64,000 bases of DNA from assembly GCA_027186245.1 (NCBI GenBank), contig CP114483.1, positions 12,668,220 to 12,732,219 of the forward strand. Reading direction: 5' to 3'. The position numbers were made by a program, and so were the translations under genes. This DNA comes from Coriaria nepalensis. Lineage: Eukaryota > Streptophyta > Magnoliopsida > Cucurbitales > Coriariaceae. Shown here in pieces: positions 1 through 11,338 of the stretch. The stretch's first letter is position 1. Every line of letters begins with the position of its first letter. The notes below the pieces were generated by a model that searched no databases, was not told the origin of the DNA, and saw only the letters and a list, made by a program, of their open reading frames with translations.

Positions 1-60
1 AAATTGTTTGAAAGCACATCGAACCAATTATATGTCTGCACTTAAAACACTACTTTCATG

Positions 61-196
61 CATAACTTGCAAATGATCTATTGAAGAAAACTATGCATTT
101 TTTTAGCCTTAAAGTCGTATTATTGCGTCTCTTTTGGTCATTAAATCATTCAAAATCACTTCGTACGAAATTCGCAGTTTAAACATGACTTTCGTG
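61..196. repeat. Subunit A of the 420-bp repeat (136 bp, reference copy)
   Basis: The subunit begins at the shared box CATAACTTGC and ends just before the next one at 197. Core motifs in order are ATGCATT, a run of seven T, TAGCCTTAAA, GTCTCTTTTGGTCATTAAAT and TTTAAACATGA. It alone carries the 10-bp perfect palindrome TTCGTACGAA (160-169). It aligns with B and C over its whole length but is the shortest of the three. Unit boundaries are a convention; the array has no natural start. Confidence 0.9.
160..169. other. 10-bp palindrome TTCGTACGAA, once per 420-bp repeat (reference copy)
   Basis: The ten bases read the same on both strands and contain a BsiWI hexamer (CGTACG). Subunits B and C have related but non-palindromic sequence at this place (CCGAACGAATT and ATCGAACCAATT). 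Almost every clean copy keeps it. Copies I saw broken are at 9406 (C to T), 18219 (T to A), 27050 (G to A) and 29566 (G to A). A protein-binding role is possible but purely an inference. Confidence 0.75.
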
Positions 197-337
197 CATA
201 ACTTGCCGTTGATCGATTCAAGGCAACAACGCATTTGTTTAGCCTTAAAATCATGTCATTGAGTCTCTTGTAGTCATGAAATCATTTTAATTAATCCGAA
301 CGAATTCTATTTTCGCCCTTCAAACATGATTTTCTTA
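197..337. repeat. Subunit B of the 420-bp repeat (141 bp, reference copy)
   Basis: It opens with CATAACTTGCCGTT and continues with GCATTTGTTTAGCCTTAAAA, GAGTCTCTTGTAGTCATGAA and CAAACATGAT, each the counterpart of a motif in A and C. It carries the 8-bp palindrome TTAATTAA (287-294) and an EcoRI hexamer GAATTC (302-307), both present in nearly every clean repeat. EcoRI should therefore cut the array into 420-bp steps. The G/C change just before ATCGATT (211 in this copy) is one of the most informative variants in the array. Confidence 0.9.
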
Positions 338-480
338 CATAACTTGCAATTAATCTATTGAAGACAACAATGCATTCCTTTAGCCTTAAAAAGCATGTCA
401 TTCAGTCTTTTCATGTCATTAAATTGTTTGAAAGCACATCGAACCAATTATATGTCTGCACTTAAAACACTACTTTCATG
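338..480. repeat. Subunit C of the 420-bp repeat (143 bp, reference copy)
   Basis: It opens with CATAACTTGCAATTAATC, then GCATTCCTTTAGCCTTAAAA, CATTCAGTCTTTTCATGTC and ATTAAATTGTTTGAAAGC, and ends with CTTAAAACACTACTTTCATG. It is the longest subunit. Several variants that track higher-order structure lie here: A or T in GAAAGC/GATAGC, T or G in TTATATG/TTAGATG, and C or T in GCACTTAAA/GCATTTAAA. The three subunits sum to 420 (136+141+143). Confidence 0.9.
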
Positions 481-1680
481 CATAACTTGCAAATGATCTA
501 TCGAAGAAAACTATGCATTTTTTTAGCCTTAAAGTCGTATTATTGCGTCTCTTTTGGTCATTAAATCATTCAAAATCACTTCGTACGAAATTCGCAGTTT
601 AAACATGACTTTCGTGCATAACTTGCCGTTGATCGATTCAAGGCAACAACGCATTTGTTTATCCTTAAAATCATGTCATTGAGTCTCTTGTAGTCATGAA
701 ATCATTTTAATTAATCCGAACGAATTCTATTTTCGCCCTTCAAACATGATTTTCTTACATAACTTGCAATTAATCTATTGAAGACAACAATGCATTCCTT
801 TAGCCTTAAAAAGCATGTCATTCAGTCTTTTCATGTCATTAAATTGTTTGAAAGCACATCGAACCAATTATATGTCTGCACTTAAAACACTACTTTCATG
901 CATAACTTGCAAATGATCTATTGAAGAAAACTATGCATTTTTTTAGCCTTAAAGTCGTATTATTGCGTCTCTTTTGGTCATTAAATCATTCAAAATCACT
1001 TCGTACGAAATTCGCAGTTTAAACATGACTTTCGTGCATAACTTGCCGTTCATCGATTCAAGGCAACAACGCATTTGTTTAGCCTTAAAATCATGTCATT
1101 GAGTCTCTTGTAGTCATGAAATCATTTTAATTAATCCGAACGAATTCTATTTTCGCCCTTCAAACATGATTTTCTTACATAACTTGCAATTAATCTATTG
1201 AAGACAACAATGCATTCCTTTAGCCTTAAAAAGCATGTCATTCAGTCTTTTCATGTCATTAAATTGTTTGAAAGCACATCGAACCAATTATATGTCTGCA
1301 CTTAAAACACTACTTTCATGCATAACTTGCAAATGATCTATTGAAGAAAACTATGCATTTTTTTAGCCTTAAAGTCGTATTATTGCGTCTCTTTTGGTCA
1401 TTAAATCATTCAAAATCACTTCGTACGAAATTCGCAGTTTAAACATGACTTTCGTGCATAACTTGCCGTTGATCGATTCAAGGCAACAACGCATTTGTTT
1501 AGCCTTAAAATCATGTCATTGAGTCTCTTGTAGTCATGAAATCATTTTAATTAATCCGAACGAATTCTATTTTCGCCCTTCAAACATGATTTTCTTACAT
1601 AACTTGCAATTAATCTATTGAAGACAACAATGCATTCCTTTAGCCTTAAAAAGCATGTCATTCAGTCTTTTCATGTCATT

Positions 1681-4200
1681 AAATTGTTTGAAAGCACATC
1701 GAACCAATTATATGTCTGCATTTAAAACACTACTTTCATGCATAACTTGCAAATGATCTATTGAAGAAAACTATGCATTTTTTTAGCATTAAAGTCGTAT
1801 TATTGCGTCTCTTTTGGTCATTAAATCATTCAAAATCACTTCGTACGAAATTCGCAGTTTAAACATGACTTTCGTGCATAACTTGCCGTTCATCGATTCA
1901 AGGCAACAACGCATTTGTTTAGCCTTAAAATCATGTCATTGAGTCTCTTGTAGTCATGAAATCATTTTAATTAATCCGAACGAATTCTATTTTCGCCCTT
2001 CAAACATGATTTTCTTACATAACTTGCAATTAATCTATTGAAGACAACAATGCATTCCTTTAGCCTTAAAAAGCATGTCATTCAGTCTTTTCATGTCATT
2101 AAATTGTTTGAAAGCACATCGAACCAATTATATGTCTGCATTTAAAACACTACTTTCATGCATAACTTGCAAATGATCTATTGAAGAAAACTATGCATTT
2201 TTTTAGCCTTAAAGTCGTATTATTGCATCTCTTTTGGTCATTAAATCATTCAAAATCACTTCGTACGAAATTCGCAGTTTAAACATGACTTTCGTGCATA
2301 ACTTGCCGTTGATCGATTCAAGGCAACAACGCATTTGTTTAGCCTTAAAATCATGTCATTGAGTCTCTTGTAGTCATGAAATCATTTTAATTAATCCGAA
2401 CGAATTCTATTTTCGCCCTTCAAACATGATTTTCTTACATAACTTGCAATTAATCTATTGAAGACAACAATGCATTCCTTTAGCCTTAAAAAGCATGTCA
2501 TTCAGTCTTTTCATGTCATTAAATTGTTTGAAAGCACATCGAACCAATTATATGTCTGCATTTAAAACACTACTTTCATGCATAACTTGCAAATGATCTA
2601 TTGAAGAAAACTATGCATTTTTTTAGCCTTAAAGTCGTATTATTGCATCTCTTTTGGTCATTAAATCATTCAAAATCACTTCGTACGAAATTCGCAGTTT
2701 AAACATGACTTTCGTGCATAACTTGCCGTTCATCGATTCAAGGCAACAACGCATTTGTTTAACCTTCAAATCATGTCATTGAGTCTCTTGTAGTCATGAA
2801 ATCATTTTAATTAATCCGAACGAATTCTATTTTCGCCCATCAAACATGATTTTCTTACACAACTTGCAATTAATCTATTGAAGACAACAATGCATTCCTT
2901 TAGCCTTAAAAAGCATGTCATTCAGTCTTTTCATGTCATTAAATTGTTTGATAGCACATCGAACCAATTATATGTCTGCATTTAAAACACTACTTTCATG
3001 CATAACTTGGAAATGATCTATTGAAGAAAACTATGCATTTTTTTAGCCTTAAAGTCGTATTATTGCGTCTCTTTTGGTCATTAAATCATTCAAAATCACT
3101 TCGTACGAAATTCGCAGTTTAAACATGACTTTCGTGCATAACTTGCCGTTCATCGATTCAAGGCAACAACGCATTTGTTTAGCCTTAAAATCATGTCATT
3201 GAGTCTCTTGTAGTCATGAAATCATTTTAATTAATCCGAACGAATTCTATTTTCGCCCTTCAAACATGATTTTCTTACATAACTTGCAATTAATCTATTG
3301 AAGACAACAATGCATTCCTTTAGCCTTAAAAAGCATGTCATTCAGTCTTTTCATGTCATTAAATTGTTTGAAAGCACATCGAACCAATTATATGTCTGCA
3401 CTTAAAACACTACTTTCATGCATAACTTGCAAATGATCTATTGAAGAAAACTATGCATTTTTTTAGCCTTAAAGTCGTATTATTGCGTCTCTTTTGGTCA
3501 TTAAATCATTCAAAATCACTTCGTACGAAATTCGCAGTTTAAACATGACTTTCGTGCATAACTTGCCGTTGATCGATTCAAGGCAACAACGCATTTGTTT
3601 AGCCTTAAAATCATGTCATTGAGTCTCTTGTAGTCATGAAATCATTTTAATTAATCCGAACGAATTCTATTTTCGCCCTTCAAACATGATTTTCTTACAT
3701 AACTTGCAATTAATCTATTGAAGACAACAATGCATTCCTTTAGCCTTAAAAAGCATGTCATTCAGTCTTTTCATGTCATTAAATTGTTTGAAAGCACATC
3801 GAACCAATTATATGTCTGCATTTAAAACACTACTTTCATGCATAACTTGCAAATGATCTATTGAAGAAAACTATGCATTTTTTTAGCCTTAAAGTCGTAT
3901 TATTGCGTCTCTTTTGGTCATTAAATCATTCAAAATCACTTCGTACGAAATTCGCAGTTTAAACATGACTTTCGTGCATAACTTGCCGTTGATCGATTCA
4001 AGGCAACAACGCATTTGTTTAGCCTTAAAATCATGTCATTGAGTCTCTTGTAGTCATGAAATCATTTTAATTAATCCGAACGAATTCTATTTTCGCCCTT
4101 CAAACATGATTTTCTTACATAACTTGCAATTAATCTATTGAAGACAACAATGCATTCCTTTAGCCTTAAAAAGCATGTCATTCAGTCTTTTCATGTCATT
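1681..4200. repeat. 2520-bp higher-order unit, copy 1 (six 420-bp repeats)
   Basis: Six successive repeats each carry a recognisable signature: TAGCATT in subunit A (repeat at 1681); TTGCATC (2101); TTGCATC with ACCTTCAAA, GCCCATCAA and TTACACAAC (2521); GATAGC with CTTGGAAATG (2941); GCACTTAAA with GATCGATT (3361); and GCATTTAAA with GATCGATT (3781). The same six signatures recur in the same order from 4201. By eye, bases 1302-4211 equal 3822-6731 without a mismatch, so the duplicated match is slightly longer than the unit. Confidence 0.88.
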
Positions 4201-6720
4201 AAATTGTTTGAAAGCACATCGAACCAATTATATGTCTGCATTTAAAACACTACTTTCATGCATAACTTGCAAATGATCTATTGAAGAAAACTATGCATTT
4301 TTTTAGCATTAAAGTCGTATTATTGCGTCTCTTTTGGTCATTAAATCATTCAAAATCACTTCGTACGAAATTCGCAGTTTAAACATGACTTTCGTGCATA
4401 ACTTGCCGTTCATCGATTCAAGGCAACAACGCATTTGTTTAGCCTTAAAATCATGTCATTGAGTCTCTTGTAGTCATGAAATCATTTTAATTAATCCGAA
4501 CGAATTCTATTTTCGCCCTTCAAACATGATTTTCTTACATAACTTGCAATTAATCTATTGAAGACAACAATGCATTCCTTTAGCCTTAAAAAGCATGTCA
4601 TTCAGTCTTTTCATGTCATTAAATTGTTTGAAAGCACATCGAACCAATTATATGTCTGCATTTAAAACACTACTTTCATGCATAACTTGCAAATGATCTA
4701 TTGAAGAAAACTATGCATTTTTTTAGCCTTAAAGTCGTATTATTGCATCTCTTTTGGTCATTAAATCATTCAAAATCACTTCGTACGAAATTCGCAGTTT
4801 AAACATGACTTTCGTGCATAACTTGCCGTTGATCGATTCAAGGCAACAACGCATTTGTTTAGCCTTAAAATCATGTCATTGAGTCTCTTGTAGTCATGAA
4901 ATCATTTTAATTAATCCGAACGAATTCTATTTTCGCCCTTCAAACATGATTTTCTTACATAACTTGCAATTAATCTATTGAAGACAACAATGCATTCCTT
5001 TAGCCTTAAAAAGCATGTCATTCAGTCTTTTCATGTCATTAAATTGTTTGAAAGCACATCGAACCAATTATATGTCTGCATTTAAAACACTACTTTCATG
5101 CATAACTTGCAAATGATCTATTGAAGAAAACTATGCATTTTTTTAGCCTTAAAGTCGTATTATTGCATCTCTTTTGGTCATTAAATCATTCAAAATCACT
5201 TCGTACGAAATTCGCAGTTTAAACATGACTTTCGTGCATAACTTGCCGTTCATCGATTCAAGGCAACAACGCATTTGTTTAACCTTCAAATCATGTCATT
5301 GAGTCTCTTGTAGTCATGAAATCATTTTAATTAATCCGAACGAATTCTATTTTCGCCCATCAAACATGATTTTCTTACACAACTTGCAATTAATCTATTG
5401 AAGACAACAATGCATTCCTTTAGCCTTAAAAAGCATGTCATTCAGTCTTTTCATGTCATTAAATTGTTTGATAGCACATCGAACCAATTATATGTCTGCA
5501 TTTAAAACACTACTTTCATGCATAACTTGGAAATGATCTATTGAAGAAAACTATGCATTTTTTTAGCCTTAAAGTCGTATTATTGCGTCTCTTTTGGTCA
5601 TTAAATCATTCAAAATCACTTCGTACGAAATTCGCAGTTTAAACATGACTTTCGTGCATAACTTGCCGTTCATCGATTCAAGGCAACAACGCATTTGTTT
5701 AGCCTTAAAATCATGTCATTGAGTCTCTTGTAGTCATGAAATCATTTTAATTAATCCGAACGAATTCTATTTTCGCCCTTCAAACATGATTTTCTTACAT
5801 AACTTGCAATTAATCTATTGAAGACAACAATGCATTCCTTTAGCCTTAAAAAGCATGTCATTCAGTCTTTTCATGTCATTAAATTGTTTGAAAGCACATC
5901 GAACCAATTATATGTCTGCACTTAAAACACTACTTTCATGCATAACTTGCAAATGATCTATTGAAGAAAACTATGCATTTTTTTAGCCTTAAAGTCGTAT
6001 TATTGCGTCTCTTTTGGTCATTAAATCATTCAAAATCACTTCGTACGAAATTCGCAGTTTAAACATGACTTTCGTGCATAACTTGCCGTTGATCGATTCA
6101 AGGCAACAACGCATTTGTTTAGCCTTAAAATCATGTCATTGAGTCTCTTGTAGTCATGAAATCATTTTAATTAATCCGAACGAATTCTATTTTCGCCCTT
6201 CAAACATGATTTTCTTACATAACTTGCAATTAATCTATTGAAGACAACAATGCATTCCTTTAGCCTTAAAAAGCATGTCATTCAGTCTTTTCATGTCATT
6301 AAATTGTTTGAAAGCACATCGAACCAATTATATGTCTGCATTTAAAACACTACTTTCATGCATAACTTGCAAATGATCTATTGAAGAAAACTATGCATTT
6401 TTTTAGCCTTAAAGTCGTATTATTGCGTCTCTTTTGGTCATTAAATCATTCAAAATCACTTCGTACGAAATTCGCAGTTTAAACATGACTTTCGTGCATA
6501 ACTTGCCGTTGATCGATTCAAGGCAACAACGCATTTGTTTAGCCTTAAAATCATGTCATTGAGTCTCTTGTAGTCATGAAATCATTTTAATTAATCCGAA
6601 CGAATTCTATTTTCGCCCTTCAAACATGATTTTCTTACATAACTTGCAATTAATCTATTGAAGACAACAATGCATTCCTTTAGCCTTAAAAAGCATGTCA
6701 TTCAGTCTTTTCATGTCATT
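4201..6720. repeat. 2520-bp higher-order unit, copy 2
   Basis: This is an apparently perfect copy of 1681-4200. The repeat at 5041 again has ACCTTCAAA, GCCCATCAA and TTACACAAC, and the repeat at 5461 again has CTTGGAAATG. Complete identity over about 2.9 kb, including rare private variants, points to a very recent duplication, or to an assembly that counted one read segment twice. Confidence 0.88.
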
Positions 6721-9700
6721 AAATTGTTTGATAGCACATCGAACCAATTATATGTCTGCACTTAAAACACTACTTTCATGCATAACTTGCAAATGATCTA
6801 TTGAAGAAAACTATGCATTTTTTTAGCCTTAAAGTCGTATTATTGCGTCTCTTTTGGTCATTAAATCATTCAAAATCACTTCGTACGAAATTCGCAGTTT
6901 AAACATGACTTTCGTGCATAACTTGCCGTTGATCGATTCAAGGCAACAACGCATTTGTTTAGCCTTAAAATCATGTCATTGAGTCTCTTGTAGTCATGAA
7001 ATCATTTTAATTAATCCGAACGAATTCTATTTTCGCCCTTCAAACATGATTTTCTTACATAACTTGCAATTAATCTATTGAAGACAACAATGCATTCCTT
7101 TAGCCTTAAAAAGCATGTCATTCAGTCTTTTCATGTCATTAAATTGTTTGAAAGCACATCGAACCAATTATATGTCTGCATTTAAAACACTACTTTCATG
7201 CATAACTTGCAAATGATCTATTGAAGAAAACTATGCATTTTTTTAGCCTTAAAGTCGTATTATTGCGTCTCTTTTGGTCATTAAATCATTCAAAATCACT
7301 TCGTACGAAATTCGCAGTTTAAACATGACTTTCGTGCATAACTTGCCGTTGATCGATTCAAGGCAACAACGCATTTGTTTAGCCTTAAAATCATGTCATT
7401 GAGTCTCTTGTAGTCATGAAATCATTTTAATTAATCCGAACGAATTCTATTTTCGCCCTTCAAACATGATTTTCTTACATAACTTGCAATTAATCTATTG
7501 AAGACAACAATGCATTCCTTTAGCCTTAAAAAGCATGTCATTCAGTCTTTTCATGTCATTAAATTGTTTGATAGCACATCGAACCAATTATATGTCTGCA
7601 CTTAAAACACTACTTTCATGCATAACTTGCAAATGATCTATTGAAGAAAACTATGCATTTTTTTAGCCTTAAAGTCGTATTATTGCGTCTCTTTTGGTCA
7701 TTAAATCATTCAAAATCACTTCGTACGAAATTCGCAGTTTAAACATGACTTTCGTGCATAACTTGCCGTTCATCGATTCAAGGCAACAATGCATTTGTTT
7801 AACCTTAAAATCATGTCATTGAGTCTCTTGTAGTCATGAAATCATTTTAATTAATCCGAACGAATTCTATTTTCGCCCTTCAAACATGATTTTCTTACAT
7901 AACTTGCAATTAATCTATTGAAGACAACAATGCATTCCTTTAGCCTTAAAAAGCATGTCATTCAGTCTTTTCATGTCATTAAATTGTTTGAAAGCACATC
8001 GAACCAATTATATGTCTGCACTTAAAACACTACTTTCATGCATAACTTGCAAATGATCTATTGAAGAAAACTATGCATTTTTTTAGTCTTAAAGTCGTAT
8101 TATTGCGTCTCTTTTGGTCATTAAATCATTCAAAATCACTTCGTACGAAATTCGCAGTTTAAACATGACTTTCGTGCATAACTTGCCGTTGATCGATTCA
8201 AGGCAACAACGCATTTGTTTAGCCTTAAAATCATGTCATTGAGTCTCTTGTAGTCATGAAATCATTTTAATTAATCCGAACGAATTCTATTTTCGCCCTT
8301 CAAACATGATTTTCTTACATAACTTGCAATTAATCTATTGAAGACAACAATGCATTCCTTTAGCCTTAAAAAGCATGTCATTCAGTCTTTTCATGTCATT
8401 AAATTGTTTGATAGCACATCGAACCAATTATATGTCTGCACTTAAAACACTACTTTCATGCATAACTTGCAAATGATCTATTGAAGAAAACTATGCATTT
8501 TTTTAGTCTTAAAGTCGTATTATTGCGTCTCTTTTGGTCATTAAATCATTCAAAATCACTTCGTACGAAATTCGCAGTTTAAACATGACTTTCGTGCATA
8601 ACTTGCCGTTGATCGATTCAAGGCAACAACGCATTTGTTTAGCCTTAAAATCATGTCATTGAGTCTCTTGTAGTCATGAAATCATTTTAATTAATCCGAA
8701 CGAATTCTATTTTCGCCCTTCAAACATGATTTTCTTACATAACTTGCAATTAATCTATTGAAGACAACAATGCATTCCTTTAGCCTTAAAAAGCATGTCA
8801 TTCAGTCTTTTCATGTCAATAAATTGTTTGAAAGCACATCGAACCAATTATATGTCTGCACTTAAAACACTACTTTCATGCATAACTTGCAAATGATCTA
8901 TTGAAGAAAACTATGCATTTTTTTAGTCTTAAAGTCGTATTATTGCGTCTCTTTTGGTCATTAAATCATTCAAAATCACTTCGTACGAAATTCGCAGTTT
9001 AAACATGACTTTCGTGCATAACTTGCCGTTGATCGATTCAAGGCAACAACGCATTTGTTTAGCCTTAAAATCATGTCATTGAGTCTCTTGTAGTCATGAA
9101 ATCATTTTAATTAATCCGAACGAATTCTATTTTCGCCCTTCAAACATGATTTTCTTACATAACTTGCAATTAATCTATTGAAGACAACAATGCATTCCTT
9201 TAGCCTTAAAAAGCATGTCATTCAGTCTTTTCATGTCATTAAATTGTTTGATAGCACATCGAACCAATTATATGTCTGCATTTAAAACACTACTTTCATG
9301 CATAACTTGCAAATGATCTATTGAAGAAAACTATGCATTTTTTTAGCCTTAAAGTCGTATTATTGCGTCTCTTTTGGTCATTAAATCATTCAAAATCACT
9401 TCGTATGAAATTCGCAGTTTAAACATCACTTTCGTGCATAACTTGCCGTTCATCGATTCAAGGCAACAATGCATTTGTTTAACCTTAAAATCATGTCATT
9501 GAGTCTCTTGTAGTCATGAAATCATTTTAATTAATCCGAACGAATTCTATTTTCGCCCTTCAAACATGATTTTCTTACATAACTTGCAATTAATCTATTG
9601 AAGACAACAATGCATTCCTTTAGCCTTAAAAAGCATGTCATTCAGTCTTTTCATGTCATTAAATTGTTTGAAAGCACATCGAACCAATTATATGTCTGCA

Positions 9701-10080
9701 CTTAAAACACTACTTTCATGCATAACTTGCAAATGATCTATTGAAGAAAACTATGCATTTTTTTAGTCTTAAAGTCGTATTATTGCATCTCTTTTGGTCA
9801 TTAAATCATTCAAAATCACTTCGTACGAAATTCGCAGTTTAAACATGACTTTCGTGCATAACTTGCCGTTGATCGATTCAAGGCAACAACGCATTTGTTT
9901 AGCCTTAAAATCATGTCATTGAGTCTCTTGTAGTCATGAAATCATTTTAATTAATCCGAACGAATTCTATTTTCGCCCTTCAAACATGATTTTCTTACAT
10001 AACTTGCAATTAATCTATTGAAGACAACAATGCATTCCTTTAGCCTTAAAAAGCATGTCATTCAGTCTCTTCATGTCATT
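6301..10080. repeat. Alternating two-repeat (840-bp) pattern
   Basis: Nine consecutive repeats alternate strictly between GAAAGC and GATAGC at the same site in subunit C: GAAAGC at 6301, 7141, 7981, 8821 and 9661; GATAGC at 6721, 7561, 8401 and 9241. Other variants partly follow the alternation: TAGTCTT in subunit A marks 7981, 8401, 8821 and 9661, and CAATGCATTTG with TTTAACC marks 7561 and 9241. This suggests spread by 840-bp steps. Confidence 0.75.
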
Positions 10081-10920
10081 AAATTGTTTGAAAGCACATC
10101 GAACCAATTAGATGTCTGCACTTAAAACACTACTTTCATGCATAACTTGCAAATGATCTATTGAAGAAAACTATGCATTTTTTTAGCCTTAAAGTCGTAT
10201 TATTGCGTCTCTTTTGGTCATTAAATCATTCAAAATCACTTCGTACGAAATGCGCAGTCTAAACATGACTTTCGTGCATAACTTGCCATTGATCGATTCA
10301 AGGCAACAACGCATTTGTTTAGCCTTAAAATCATGTCATTGAGTCTCTTGTAGTCATGAAATCATTTTAATTAATCCGAACGAATTCTATTTTCGCCCTT
10401 CAAACATGATTTTCTTACATAACTTGCAATTAATCTATTGAAGACAACAATGCATTCCTTTAGCCTTAAAAAGCATGTCATTCAGTCTTTTCATGTCATT
10501 AAATTGTTTGAAAGCACATCGAACCAATTATATGTCTGCATTTAAAACACTACTTTCATGCATAACTTGCAAATGATCTATTGAAGAAAACTATGCATTT
10601 TTTTAGCCTTAAAGTCGTATTATTGCGTCTCTTTTGGTCATTAAATCATTCAAAATCACTTCGTACGAAATTCGCAGTTTAAACATGACTTTCGTGCATA
10701 ACTTGCCGTTCATCGATTCAAGGCAACAACGCATTTGTTTAACCTTAAAATCATGTCATTGAGTCTCTTGTAGTCATGAAATCATTTTAATTAATCCGAA
10801 CGAATTCTATTTTCGCCCTTCAAACATGATTTTCTTACATAACTTGCAATTAATCTATTGAAGACAACAATGCATTCCTTTAGCCTTAAAAAGCATGTCA
10901 TTCAGTCTTTTCATGTCATT

Positions 10921-11338
10921 AAATTGTTTGATAGCACCGAACCAATTATATGTCTGCATTTAAAACACTACTTTCATGCATAACTTGCAAATGATCTATT
11001 GAAGAAAACTATGCATTTTTTTAGCCTTAAAGTCGTATTATTGCGTCTCTTTTGGTCATTAAATCATTCAAAATCACTTCGTACGAAATTCGCAGTTTAA
11101 ACATGACTTTCGTGCATAACTTGCCGTTCATCGATTCAAGGCAACAATGCATTTGTTTAACCTTAAAATCATGTCATTGAGTCTCTTGTAGTCATGAAAT
11201 CATTTTAATTAATCCGAACGAATTCTATTTTCGCCCTTCAAACATGATTTTCTTACATAACTTGCAATTAATCTATTGAAGACAACAATGCATTCCTTTA
11301 GCCTTAAAAAGCATGTCATTCAGTCTTTTCATGTCATT
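10921..11338. repeat. 418-bp repeat with a 2-bp deletion
   Basis: CACATCGAACC has become CACCGAACC near 10935, shortening this copy to 418 bp and shifting the phase of everything downstream by two bases. The same deletion occurs at 19320. It is a useful marker because it is rare in clean sequence. Confidence 0.9.

Larger units (their letters stand above)
1..1680. repeat. Clean repeats 1-4
   Basis: Four clean 420-bp copies all have the GCACTTAAA form of subunit C. Copies 1, 2 and 4 have GATCGATT and copy 3 has CATCGATT in subunit B. Copy 2 has two private changes: CTATCGAAG instead of CTATTGAAG near 499-507, and TTTATCC instead of TTTAGCC near 658-664. There is no coding potential. Confidence 0.9.

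Noticed and set aside
159..176. CENP-B box in subunit A
   Set aside because: CTTCGTACGAAATTCG has the TTCG, four bases, A start of the mammalian CENP-B box core but lacks the CGGG part, so the match is only partial and likely chance in a CpG-bearing palindrome.
287..294. TTAATTAA and AT-rich tracts as a replication origin or promoter
   Set aside because: An 8-bp AT palindrome and short A/T runs are expected in sequence of this composition and recur in every repeat; there is no supporting motif set or gene to be driven.
61..480. The 420-bp unit as a non-autonomous transposon or a tandem gene family
   Set aside because: I saw no terminal inverted repeats, target-site duplications, polymerase III boxes with a terminator, or conserved frame. 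The internal ~140-bp trimer and head-to-tail register fit satellite DNA.
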